Shown: piece after piece, positions 17,729 through 25,521 of the stretch | Layout: every line of letters begins with the position of its first letter | Numbering within the stretch: the stretch's first letter is position 1 | NCBI GenBank assembly: GCA_964538515.1 | Contig: CAZIEW010000045.1 | Span: 1-44,375 of the forward strand | DNA: 44,375 nt | Source: CALBZH01 sp964538515 | Lineage (GTDB): Bacteria > Desulfobacterota > Syntrophobacteria > Syntrophobacterales > Syntrophobacteraceae | Direction: 5' to 3' | Made by a program: the position numbers and the translations under genes | The notes under the pieces: generated by a model | What the model was told of the DNA's origin: nothing | Seen by the model: only the letters and a program-made list of their open reading frames with translations | Database searches by the model: none

Positions 17729-19348
17729 ATGGCTGCTATCCCAAAAGCAAAAGACCTGATCATAGACCACTCGATTCCCAAGACTCCGTGGATGGAGACG
17801 CCCACGGTGTTCAAACCCGGGAATTTCTGCTATCCGGGTAAGCCCAAGAATGTCCAGGCGGTGGGGATGCCCAACCCGCGGGAGTGGTCTCCTCTGGATG
17901 ACGACTGGAAGCTTCCGAGCAACTGGAAAGAGATCATCCTCGAGGGAATTCGCGAGCGGTTGGACAAGTATCGCTCGTTCAAGATCTTCATGGACGTCTG
18001 CGTGCGCTGTGGTGCCTGCGCCGACAAGTGCCATTTCTACATCGGCACCGGAGATCCCAAGAACATGCCGGTTCTCCGCGCTGAGCTGCTGCGGTCCATC
18101 TACCGCAAAGATTTCACCCTGGCCGGGAAGGTCATGGGCAAGATGGCCGGCGCCCGGGAGCTCACCGAAGACGTCGTCAAAGAATGGTTCATGTACTTCT
18201 TCCAGTGCACCGAGTGCCGCCGCTGCTCGCTCTTCTGTCCGTATGGCATCGACACTGCCGAGATCACGATCGTCGGCCGCGAGCTGCTCAATCTTCTCGG
18301 ACTGAACATCGACTGGGTGATGGGGCCTGTCGCCAACTGCTTCCACAATGGAAACCATCTGGGCATTCAGCCGCACGCGTTCAAGGACATGATCGAGTTT
18401 TTCGTGGACGAGATCGAGGCCGTGAACGGCATCCGGTGCGAGCCCACCTTCAACCGCAAGGGTGCGGAGATCCTGTTCATCACGCCCTCCGGCGATGTCT
18501 TCGCGGATCCCGGCACCTATACCCTCATGGGTTATCTCATGCTGTTCCATGAGCTCGGTCTTGACTACACCTGGTCGACCTATGCCTCGGAAGGCGGCAA
18601 CTTCGGTCTGTTCACGTCCCACGAAATGATGAAGCGCTTGAATGCCAAGATGTATGCCGAAGCCAAGCGCTTGGGCGTGAAATACATCATCGGCGGCGAG
18701 TGCGGCCATATGTGGCGTGTCATCAACCAGTACATGGATACCATGAACGGCCCGGCCGACTTCCTCGAGGTGCCGGTCTCGCCCATTACGGGAACCCGCT
18801 TCGAAAATGCAAAGACCACCAAGATGATCCATCTTGTGGAGTTCACGGCCGACCTGATCCGGCACGGCAAGCTGAAGCTGGATCCAAGCCGCAATGACCA
18901 TCTGCGCGTCACCTATCACGACTCCTGCAACCCGGCCCGCGCCATGGGATTCTTCGAGGAGCCGCGCTACGTCCTCAACGCCGTGTGCAACAACTTCTTC
19001 GAGATGAATCCTGACACGACCCGCGAAAAAACGTTCTGCTGCGGCAGCGGATCCGGACTCAACACAGATGAGATCATGGAGCTGCGTATGCGCGGTGGTC
19101 TGCCGAGAGCCAATGCGGTTGCGGCGGTTGCCGAGAAGCATGACGTCAACATGCTCTCCTGCATCTGCGCCATCGACAGGGCGGTGCTCACGGCGTCCAT
19201 GGATTACTGGGTGCCGGGCTGCGGTGTGTGCGGCATCCATGAGCTTGTCGGAAACGCTCTGGTCATGGAAGGTGAAAGTGAGAGGACGACCGATCTCCGC
19301 GGTGAACCTCTAGCGGGAATGGAGGAGAGCGAAGATGAAGATCTATAA
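17729..19348 (+). CDS. dsrK: Sulfite reduction-associated complex, HdrD-like Fe-S subunit DsrK
   Basis: Cytoplasm-facing iron-sulfur protein of 539 aa, resembling the catalytic subunit HdrD of heterodisulfide reductase. Two [4Fe-4S] ferredoxin motifs are at Cys91-94-97-101 (CVRCGACADKC) and Cys160-163-166-170 (CTECRRCSLFC). CCG-type cysteine motifs follow (GGECGHMW, TYHDSCNPARAMG, FCCGSGSG, and CGVCGIHE near the C-terminus); in this family they hold a special cubane. DsrK is proposed to reduce the DsrC trisulfide formed by DsrAB. The start has AAGGAG overlapping the dsrM stop. The end overlaps dsrJ by 14 bases. Confidence 0.96.
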   Translation: MAAIPKAKDLIIDHSIPKTPWMETPTVFKPGNFCYPGKPKNVQAVGMPNPREWSPLDDDWKLPSNWKEIILEGIRERLDKYRSFKIFMDVCVRCGACADKCHFYIGTGDPKNMPVLRAELLRSIYRKDFTLAGKVMGKMAGARELTEDVVKEWFMYFFQCTECRRCSLFCPYGIDTAEITIVGRELLNLLGLNIDWVMGPVANCFHNGNHLGIQPHAFKDMIEFFVDEIEAVNGIRCEPTFNRKGAEILFITPSGDVFADPGTYTLMGYLMLFHELGLDYTWSTYASEGGNFGLFTSHEMMKRLNAKMYAEAKRLGVKYIIGGECGHMWRVINQYMDTMNGPADFLEVPVSPITGTRFENAKTTKMIHLVEFTADLIRHGKLKLDPSRNDHLRVTYHDSCNPARAMGFFEEPRYVLNAVCNNFFEMNPDTTREKTFCCGSGSGLNTDEIMELRMRGGLPRANAVAAVAEKHDVNMLSCICAIDRAVLTASMDYWVPGCGVCGIHELVGNALVMEGESERTTDLRGEPLAGMEESEDEDL

Positions 19349-19748
19349 CGCCAAAGAGATTCTCACCGGGCTGGCCATATTCGTCGTCCTGGTGCTGACT
19401 CCCGTCTTCTACAACATGGGCAAGGCGGCGCCCGTGCCGCAGCCCAAGATCGACACGCCGGCCATCCAGGCGTTGGCCCAGAAGCAGTGCGTTTTTCCCA
19501 AGGAAGAGATGCGGACCGCTCACATGCAGCTGCTCAACGACTGGCGTACTCAGGTCGTTCGCAACGGCAACCGGATGTACGTGGCCCCGGACGGCAAGAA
19601 ATACAATATGAGCCTCCAGAATGAGTGCATGAAGTGCCATTCCAACAAGACTCAGTTCTGTGACCAGTGCCACAACTACGCAGGGTTGGCGACCGGATCC
19701 ATTCCCTATTGCTGGACCTGCCACGTTGCTCCAAAGGAGGCCAAGTGA
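19335..19748 (+). CDS. dsrJ: Sulfite reduction-associated complex, triheme cytochrome c DsrJ
   Basis: Periplasmic triheme cytochrome c of 137 aa, anchored by an uncleaved N-terminal helix (residues 9-27). Three CXXCH sites are at CMKCH (98-102), CDQCH (109-113) and CWTCH (126-130). Cys52 (KQCVFPKEEM) corresponds in position to the cysteine that gives one heme His/Cys ligation in Allochromatium DsrJ. It starts within dsrK, and its stop shares a base with the dsrO start (TGATG). Confidence 0.96.
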   Translation: MKIYNAKEILTGLAIFVVLVLTPVFYNMGKAAPVPQPKIDTPAIQALAQKQCVFPKEEMRTAHMQLLNDWRTQVVRNGNRMYVAPDGKKYNMSLQNECMKCHSNKTQFCDQCHNYAGLATGSIPYCWTCHVAPKEAK

Positions 19749-20539
19749 TGGATAAGAACAAACGCGATTTCCTCAAGATCGGCGGAGCCTGTGCGTTAGG
19801 GTTGGGAGCCTTGCCCATTGCGAAGGCACTCGCGAAGGCCGATCCCGCTCAGTCGACGTATTCCCCGAACCCGGATGCCCTTCCCGGGAAGCACTGGGGT
19901 ATGGTCATCGACATGAAGAAATGCTGGGAAAAAGGCAAGGAAGGCTGCAAGGACTGTATGCTGGCCTGTCACAAGGTCCACAATGTGCCGACGATCGCGG
20001 ATCCCGAAGAGGAGATCAAGTGGATCTGGACCGACCACTACGAGAACGTGTTCCCGGGCATCAGCAATGAGTTCATGGATCAACGGTTGCACGGAAAGCC
20101 CTTCATCACCATGTGCAACCATTGTCAGAATGCCCCATGCACGCGCGTGTGCCCGACTAAGGCCACCTTTAAGCGAGCCGACGGCATCACGATGATGGAC
20201 TATCACCGCTGCATCGGCTGCCGGTTCTGCATGGCCGGCTGCCCTTTCGGAGCGCGGAGCTTCAACTTCAGCGAGCCAAGGCCATACATCAAGGAAGAAG
20301 ATCTGAATTACAAGTATCCCAGCCGTGAGCGCGGTGTGGTGGAAAAGTGCAGCTTCTGCGATGAGCGCATTGCGGTGGGACAGCTTCCCGCCTGTGTGGA
20401 AGCGTGCAAGGTTGGCGCCTTGGTTTTCGGCGATCTGACGGACCCCAAATCGCCTGTCCGGAAGATTCTGGAGTCCAATACCTCCATCCGGCGCAAAGCT
20501 GAGCTCGGCACCGAACCCAGCGTTTACTACATCGTATAA
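19748..20539 (+). CDS. dsrO: Sulfite reduction-associated complex, periplasmic Fe-S subunit DsrO
   Basis: Ferredoxin-like subunit of 263 aa with four Cys clusters expected to bind [4Fe-4S] centres: CWEKGKEGCKDCMLAC, CNHCQNAPCTRVCP, CIGCRFCMAGCP, and CSFC with a later CVEAC. It is related to HybA/PsrB-type electron-transfer subunits. The N-terminus is a Tat-like signal (KRDFLKIGGACALGLGA then an Ala-rich cleavage region), but with Lys-Arg rather than Arg-Arg. The ATG at 19748 overlaps the dsrJ stop; AAGGAGG lies just upstream. It links the periplasmic DsrJ hemes to the membrane subunit DsrP. Confidence 0.95.
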   Translation: MDKNKRDFLKIGGACALGLGALPIAKALAKADPAQSTYSPNPDALPGKHWGMVIDMKKCWEKGKEGCKDCMLACHKVHNVPTIADPEEEIKWIWTDHYENVFPGISNEFMDQRLHGKPFITMCNHCQNAPCTRVCPTKATFKRADGITMMDYHRCIGCRFCMAGCPFGARSFNFSEPRPYIKEEDLNYKYPSRERGVVEKCSFCDERIAVGQLPACVEACKVGALVFGDLTDPKSPVRKILESNTSIRRKAELGTEPSVYYIV

Positions 20540-20549
20540 GGGGTGAATC

Positions 20550-21707
20550 ATGCTTGATAGGGCGTTTTCAGGAAGTCAGAGATACTACAGGTGGCTGACC
20601 GTCCTGCTCGTCTTCATGGGTTTGGGCGCTGCGACCTGGATGCTTCAGTTGAACAAGGGCCTCACGATTACCGGCTTGAGCCGGGATGTCTCCTGGGGAT
20701 TCTACATTGCGCAGTTCACGTTTCTCGTTGGTGTGGCGGCGTCAGCGGTCATGGTGGTGCTGCCGTATTATCTGCACGATGTGAAAGCCTTCGGCAAGAT
20801 CACGATCCTGGGCGAGTTCCTGGCCGTCGCAGCGGTGACCATGTGTCTGCTCTTCATCATCGTGGATCTCGGGAAGCCGATGCGGCTGCTGAACGTGCTC
20901 CTCTATCCGACGCCGAACTCGATCCTGTTTTGGGACATGATCGTTTTGAATGGCTATCTGTTCCTCAACATCATCATCGGCTGGAACGTTCTGGACGCGG
21001 AGCGCAAGGGCGTTCATTACCCGCACTGGGTCAAACCGCTCATTTACCTCTCCATTCCCTGGGCTGTTTCCATCCACACCGTCACGGCCTTCCTGTACGC
21101 GGGTCTTCCGGGCCGCCACCTGTGGCTGACCGCGATCCTGGCTGCTCGCTTTCTGGCCTCGGCCTTTTGCTCCGGTCCCGCCCTGCTGATCCTGTTCGCG
21201 TTCCTGGTGAAGAAGTACAGCAAGTTCGATCCCGGCAAGGAAGCCATCAACAAGCTGACGACGGTCATGACCTATGCCATGATTATCAGTCTCTTCTTTG
21301 TGGGGCTGGAATTCTTCACGGCATTCTACAGTGGAATTCCTTCACACCGACATTCCCTGCAATACCTGTTCGTGGGCCTTGAGGGCCACGGAAAGCTGGT
21401 CCCCTTCATGTGGGCTTTCGTGGTTCTGGCCATCGCGGCGGTCGCGCTGCTCTTGAATCCCAAAACGCGCGAAGACGACAAGCTCCTCAAAATCGCCTGC
21501 GGGTGCGTGTTCTCGTCCATGTGGCTTGAAAAAGGTCTGGGATTGGTCGTTGCCGGCTTCATCCCCAATCCGTTTGAGCATGTCAGAGAGTACTCGCCGA
21601 CCATCCCCGAGATCATGATCGCGCTCGGCGTCTGGGCGACCGGGTTCTTCGTCCTGACCATTCTTTACAAGCTTGCGCTGTCCGTGAAGGAGGAAGTGGC
21701 TCAGTAG
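20550..21707 (+). CDS. dsrP: Sulfite reduction-associated complex, NrfD-like membrane subunit DsrP
   Basis: Polytopic membrane protein of 385 aa with about ten TM helices and few long loops, in the NrfD/PsrC/HybB family. It exchanges electrons with menaquinone and partners DsrO. AAGGGG lies 7 nt before the ATG, and the gene starts 10 nt after dsrO. It is the last gene of the operon: a strong terminator follows. Confidence 0.95.
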   Translation: MLDRAFSGSQRYYRWLTVLLVFMGLGAATWMLQLNKGLTITGLSRDVSWGFYIAQFTFLVGVAASAVMVVLPYYLHDVKAFGKITILGEFLAVAAVTMCLLFIIVDLGKPMRLLNVLLYPTPNSILFWDMIVLNGYLFLNIIIGWNVLDAERKGVHYPHWVKPLIYLSIPWAVSIHTVTAFLYAGLPGRHLWLTAILAARFLASAFCSGPALLILFAFLVKKYSKFDPGKEAINKLTTVMTYAMIISLFFVGLEFFTAFYSGIPSHRHSLQYLFVGLEGHGKLVPFMWAFVVLAIAAVALLLNPKTREDDKLLKIACGCVFSSMWLEKGLGLVVAGFIPNPFEHVREYSPTIPEIMIALGVWATGFFVLTILYKLALSVKEEVAQ

Positions 21708-21735
21708 TCGCCTTCTCGAGCAGTCGTGGTCCCAT

Positions 21736-21774
21736 AAAAAAGGGCTCACCGCGATCCGCGGTGAGCCCTTTTGC
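21736..21774. terminator. Bidirectional rho-independent terminator after dsrP
   Basis: A perfect 12-bp stem, GGGCTCACCGCG (21742-21753) with CGCGGTGAGCCC (21757-21768) around ATC, is flanked by an A-run on the left (21736-21741) and TTTT on the right. It can therefore stop transcription both from dsrP and from the convergent lipoprotein gene. Confidence 0.92.
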
Positions 21775-21802
21775 TTCGTTATGAGCGGGTCATCATGCGG
21801 GG

Positions 21803-22060
21803 TTAGTATCCACGGTGATAGTAGTAAGGGTCCCGACTCCGCTCCACCTGATCCACGACCACGCCGCCAACCACCCCAGCCGCGCCGCCAATCGCGGCAC
21901 CAGCCGCCGGGTTGCCGTAGGCCGCCCCGATCGCCGCTCCGCCCGCCGCACCAATGGCGCCACCGCTTAGGATCCTCTGCTCCGTGGGGGTCATTCCGGC
22001 ACAGCCAAAGGTCAGGGACACAACGGTCAGCACACCGAAGAGCTTCAACCATCTGTTCAT
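21803..22060 (-). CDS. Small glycine-zipper putative lipoprotein
   Basis: Putative envelope protein of 85 aa. It has a hydrophobic signal segment (LKLFGVLTVVSLTFGC), an imperfect lipobox (LTFGC) and then a glycine-zipper region with repeated GxxxG/AxxxG spacing (GGAIGAAGGAAIGAAYG and GAAIGGAAGVVGG), as in OsmB/YMGG-type proteins. The tail is Tyr-rich. The ATG at 22060 is preferred because AGGAG stands six bases upstream; the ATG two codons earlier overlaps that RBS. The function is unknown. Confidence 0.8.
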   Translation of the reverse strand: MNRWLKLFGVLTVVSLTFGCAGMTPTEQRILSGGAIGAAGGAAIGAAYGNPAAGAAIGGAAGVVGGVVVDQVERSRDPYYYHRGY

Positions 22061-22586
22061 TTGCATCTCCTTTCGCCGAATAGGATGTATCTGCTCATGT
22101 CTTCATGAAAGAGCATGGGTTTTTGATTCAGCCACTCCCCGTAACTTTCGTTCCTCCCTGTATACTAAGCATGATCGATCGGTAGTGAAACGGACTTAAG
22201 GCATATCCCGTGCCACGCTGGAGGCCGGCGCTTCACCTCCGTCTTGGGCGAGACGTCTTTCCTGGCTTGATTCAACGAGGTATCGGCGTCTGGGGCTCCC
22301 GGGGTCTCGGTGGGTAGGGGGTCGTTTCGATGCAAAGACTGGGGGGTTGCCGGGGGACCGACGGCTAACTGCCGACATGTCGGCGGCTTGCTGGTATATC
22401 ATCTTAGGTAAAGCCGGTCCAACGTGGGCGGATGCAAGAAGGGAGGACGCTGTCTTGACTGCCGACATCAGGCGGGTTGGCAGAAGCGTATCGCAATGCG
22501 CTCAACCAGCCCGCCCGATCAATCATTGTCGTTGCCTGACGGCGATGCCCTGAATCAAACCAGGACCGATCACAAGAGGCAGCGGT
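22061..22586. other. Gene-free region between lipoprotein and lutAB genes
   Basis: About 525 bp lie between the 5' end of the lipoprotein gene and the 3' end of the lactate operon. The short open frames here lack RBS and protein character. The notable structure is a 14-bp perfect palindrome and an 11-bp direct repeat 90 bp apart (see findings). The rest is unassigned. Confidence 0.5.
22371..22384. repeat. 14-bp palindrome GCCGACATGTCGGC with a partial second copy
   Basis: GCCGACATGTCGGC is perfectly self-complementary. Its left half, as ACTGCCGACAT, recurs at 22458-22468, exactly 90 bp after the first (22368-22378), again followed by a GGCGG-TTG stretch. It could be an operator pair or a decayed duplication. 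Confidence 0.5.
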
Positions 22587-24767
22587 TCATTTCTTGGGTC
22601 CGGGCGCACGGGATGCCGCGATGACTTCCGCGATGTGCCTGACCTTCAACCGCTTGCCGAGGTGCTTTTCCATGCCGCCCCGCAGTTGCAGCACGCAGCC
22701 CGGGCAGTCGGTGACCAGCGTATCGGCTCCCGTGGCTTCGGCATTGGCCAGCTTGCGGCTCAGCAGTTCAGCGGACAACTCCGGAAAGTCGATGCTGAAG
22801 GATCCCCCGAAGCCGCAGCAGACGTCTTCATCCTTGGACGAAAGGTATTCCAATCCCGCACGCTGCAGGAGCTCCCGCGGAGCCCGAGTGACCTTGAGGC
22901 CCCGGCAGAGGTGGCAGGGAGCATGATAGGCCACTTTGCGCGCCAGGCCGTCTCCCGCGACCTCACCGCTAGGAATCTGCAGCACGTCGATCATGAAGGA
23001 GCTGAAGTCGATGACCTTGCTCGCCATCTGCTGCGCCTGAACCTGAAGGCCGGGTATGCCCGCCAGCAGCTTGGGATAGTTTTCCTTGAGGTGCGACCCG
23101 CAGGAGGCGCATAGCGTCAAGATGTAGTCATACTGTGCCGGGTCCATCGCCTTCAGATTCTGGACGGCCACTTCCTGGGCCGTCTCCTTCTCGCCCATCA
23201 TCTGGGCAGGCAGCCCACAGCAGCTCTGATCCGGCGGAAAATCGATCTGAACCGCATGCTCCTTCAAAAGCCGCAGCAGGGCTTCGGCCTGCTCCGGATA
23301 GACGAAATCCACCAGGCACCCCGCGAAAAGCGCCACGCGATGGCGAGGCTTTTCGGGGCGCGGGGCGATGCGGTGCCAGCTGTCCCGAAGGGGGGTAGCG
23401 GCCACCGTGGGAAGGCGGCGGAAGTTGTGCTCCTGGGCAAACAGAAAAGGCAGATGGCGCAGGTAGGGGCCGTCTGAGACCGGTTTCTGAGCGAGACTCG
23501 CACGGCGCAGCAGGAAATGGAACAGCTTCCGGTCTCTCAATACCCGTGAGAGGAGGCGATTCTTGAGGGGCTTGTCGCCCTCAACCCGGAGCACGCTGCG
23601 ATAGACTTCCTTGATCAGGTGAGGCAGGTCGATTCCCGTCGGACAGACCGCCTTGCAGGCCTGGCAGTTGAGGCAATTGCGGACGATGGCCCGGGCGTTT
23701 TCTCGACCGTGATAGAAATAGGTAAGGATGAGTCCGATGGCCCCGATGTAAACGTGACCATAGTTGTGTCCGCCCACGAGCTTGTAGATGGGGCAGACGT
23801 TGGCGCACGCACCGCAGCGGATGCAGCGCAGCGCCTGGGAAAAAAGCGGGTCGCGGGCCAAGGCGAGGCGGCCGTTGTCGAGGAAGACGATGTGCATTTC
23901 TTTGCGGCCATTGGGAGCGGTGGTGCAGGGTGTCGCACCCGTAATCCAGGTCACGTAGGTCGAGATGAGCTGACCGGTGGCGTTGCGCGGCAAAACCCTG
24001 AGGATGCGCAGGGCGCTCTTGAGGTCTGGAAGCAGCTTGTCAAAGCCAATCAGGGCGACGTGAACGCGCGGCAGCGTGGTGACGAGCCGTCCGTTGCCCT
24101 CGTTGGTGACGATCCCGATCGTCCCCGTCTCGGCGATGGCGAAGTTGGCTCCGGTGATGCCCATATCGGCCTCGAGGAACACCTGGCGAAGCTGCTTCCG
24201 GGCGACCTTGACCATGGCGTTGATGTCCTCAGGGTCCTGGTGCTGTCCGGTCACCTTCGTGAAGAGCTCGGCGACTTGGCCCCGGGAGAGATGGATGGCC
24301 GGCATGACCATGTGCGACGGGCCTTCATGGCGGAGCTGGATGATCCATTCGCCGAGGTCCGTTTCGGTGACGACAAAGCCTTCCTTCTCCAGGTGATCGT
24401 TGAGGAAGGTTTCCTCGGCGGTCATGGACTTGCCCTTGACGATGGTCTTCACCCCATTCGCCCTGGCAATCTCGGCGATGATCCTGTTCGCCTCGCAGGC
24501 CGTTGGGGCGACATGTACCTTGACGCCAGCGGCTTCGGCGTGTGCCCTGAAAACGGCAAACAGCTCTTCAAGATGGGGGATCGAGCCATCCTTGCCCTCG
24601 GCGATTTCCGCAATGAGCGCGTCGAGATCCATCCCCTCAAACGCCTTGGCTCGGGAAGCCTTATAGGCAGTTGAAAACGTATCCAGCGTACCGCCCAGAA
24701 ACTGGTTCTGAAGGGCTCGCTTCAAGTCTCGTCGGTAGGTCTTGGGGTCACTGGGGGTTGTGATCAT
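22587..24767 (-). CDS. Lactate utilization LutB-LutA fusion Fe-S protein
   Basis: Protein of 726 aa joining two lactate oxidase subunits. Residues about 20-290 are a LUD domain of LutB type. Two [4Fe-4S] motifs follow at Cys315-318-321-325 (CIRCGACANVC) and Cys365-368-371-375 (CLNCQACKAVC). From about residue 478 there is a CCG-domain module as in LutA/GlcF (LFAGCLVDFVYP, SCCGLPAQ, APCHLCRG, VCCGFGGSF, TDCPGCVLQ). With LutC it should oxidise L-lactate to pyruvate at the inner membrane face. Desulfovibrio vulgaris has the same fusion (DVU3033 by memory). AGGAG lies 7 nt before the ATG. It is the last gene of the leftward arm. Confidence 0.92.
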   Translation of the reverse strand: MITTPSDPKTYRRDLKRALQNQFLGGTLDTFSTAYKASRAKAFEGMDLDALIAEIAEGKDGSIPHLEELFAVFRAHAEAAGVKVHVAPTACEANRIIAEIARANGVKTIVKGKSMTAEETFLNDHLEKEGFVVTETDLGEWIIQLRHEGPSHMVMPAIHLSRGQVAELFTKVTGQHQDPEDINAMVKVARKQLRQVFLEADMGITGANFAIAETGTIGIVTNEGNGRLVTTLPRVHVALIGFDKLLPDLKSALRILRVLPRNATGQLISTYVTWITGATPCTTAPNGRKEMHIVFLDNGRLALARDPLFSQALRCIRCGACANVCPIYKLVGGHNYGHVYIGAIGLILTYFYHGRENARAIVRNCLNCQACKAVCPTGIDLPHLIKEVYRSVLRVEGDKPLKNRLLSRVLRDRKLFHFLLRRASLAQKPVSDGPYLRHLPFLFAQEHNFRRLPTVAATPLRDSWHRIAPRPEKPRHRVALFAGCLVDFVYPEQAEALLRLLKEHAVQIDFPPDQSCCGLPAQMMGEKETAQEVAVQNLKAMDPAQYDYILTLCASCGSHLKENYPKLLAGIPGLQVQAQQMASKVIDFSSFMIDVLQIPSGEVAGDGLARKVAYHAPCHLCRGLKVTRAPRELLQRAGLEYLSSKDEDVCCGFGGSFSIDFPELSAELLSRKLANAEATGADTLVTDCPGCVLQLRGGMEKHLGKRLKVRHIAEVIAASRAPGPKK

Positions 24768-24834
24768 GATGTCTCTCCTGAAGGATGGGCAGGCTCAGCC
24801 GTCATGGCTCGACGGAGCTGGAAAGCGGTCACCG

Positions 24835-25392
24835 TCAAGCGGCTTCGTCATCCAGGATGAGAAGGTGCAGCTCCTGAGGGCCGTGGACGCCGATGGTCAG
24901 CACACGCTCGATGTCGGCCGTTCGGCTGGCACCGCTGATGAACGCCAGGTAACGGGGGGCGGCGTGCATGCTCGCGCTCAGTTCCGATTCCAGCTCCATC
25001 AAGTCGGACTTGATTCGAGATTTCGGGAGCACGGCGACGTGGGTCTCGCTCAGCATGGTGGCGATGCGCTGGTCTTCCGAGGTCGATTCCAGGACGAGGG
25101 TTGCGGTCTCCGCGATGCCCCAGTCGCCCAGAGTGAGGCCCGCATGAATGCTCCCGGCATGACCCCGGAGCTCTTCGGTCAGGAGTGTGATCTCGGCCTT
25201 GCGACAGAGCTCCCCCAGCAGGGTGCGCTCTTCCATGCCCAACGAGGGGGCCGCGATCGTGGTCCCCCCCTGACGCTTGGTCACTTCGATGGCGTAGTCA
25301 AAGGCCTGCCGTAGCGTCGTGATGTCGGCCACCAAGGTCTGCACCGCTTCGGCCTTCTCCTTGAGAAGCTTGATTCGATCCTGTTCTTCCAT
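24835..25392 (-). CDS. lutC: Lactate utilization protein C (LUD domain)
   Basis: Protein of 185 aa, essentially one LUD domain. The family hallmarks are the GIAETATLVLES and ISGASRTADIERVLTIGVHGP stretches. It is a subunit of the LutABC L-lactate oxidation complex. The ATG at 25392 has AAGGA about 7 nt upstream and matches homologue length; an upstream start at 25473 would add a basic, unstructured leader. It is separated by 67 nt from lutAB and by 129 nt from lctP, all minus strand. Confidence 0.9.
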   Translation of the reverse strand: MEEQDRIKLLKEKAEAVQTLVADITTLRQAFDYAIEVTKRQGGTTIAAPSLGMEERTLLGELCRKAEITLLTEELRGHAGSIHAGLTLGDWGIAETATLVLESTSEDQRIATMLSETHVAVLPKSRIKSDLMELESELSASMHAAPRYLAFISGASRTADIERVLTIGVHGPQELHLLILDDEAA

Positions 25393-25487
25393 CGATTCAT
25401 CCTTGTTGTGCCGCCCCTTCGACGCCTCGTGTCGAAGGCGATCGGCAACCCGTTGCGGCTTGTTGCTGAGCATCCTTCATGGAGGGA

Positions 25488-25513
25488 AGTGGAGGGAGAA
25501 GCCTCCCTCCACT
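25488..25513. other. Perfect 11-bp stem-loop between lctP and lutC
   Basis: AGTGGAGGGAG (25488-25498) pairs perfectly with CTCCCTCCACT (25503-25513) around a 4-nt loop. On the minus strand it lies just after the lctP stop, without a T-run. It may reduce read-through or protect the lctP mRNA 3' end, so that permease and oxidase are made at different levels. Confidence 0.55.
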
Positions 25514-25521
25514 CAAACGCT

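Noticed and set aside
17657..19240. 527-codon minus-strand open frame opposite dsrK
   Set aside because: Shadow of DsrK, whose Cys motifs are unambiguous.
22196..22468. 90-codon minus-strand open frame in the gap before lutAB
   Set aside because: No RBS, no protein features; Pro/Arg/Ser-rich translation.
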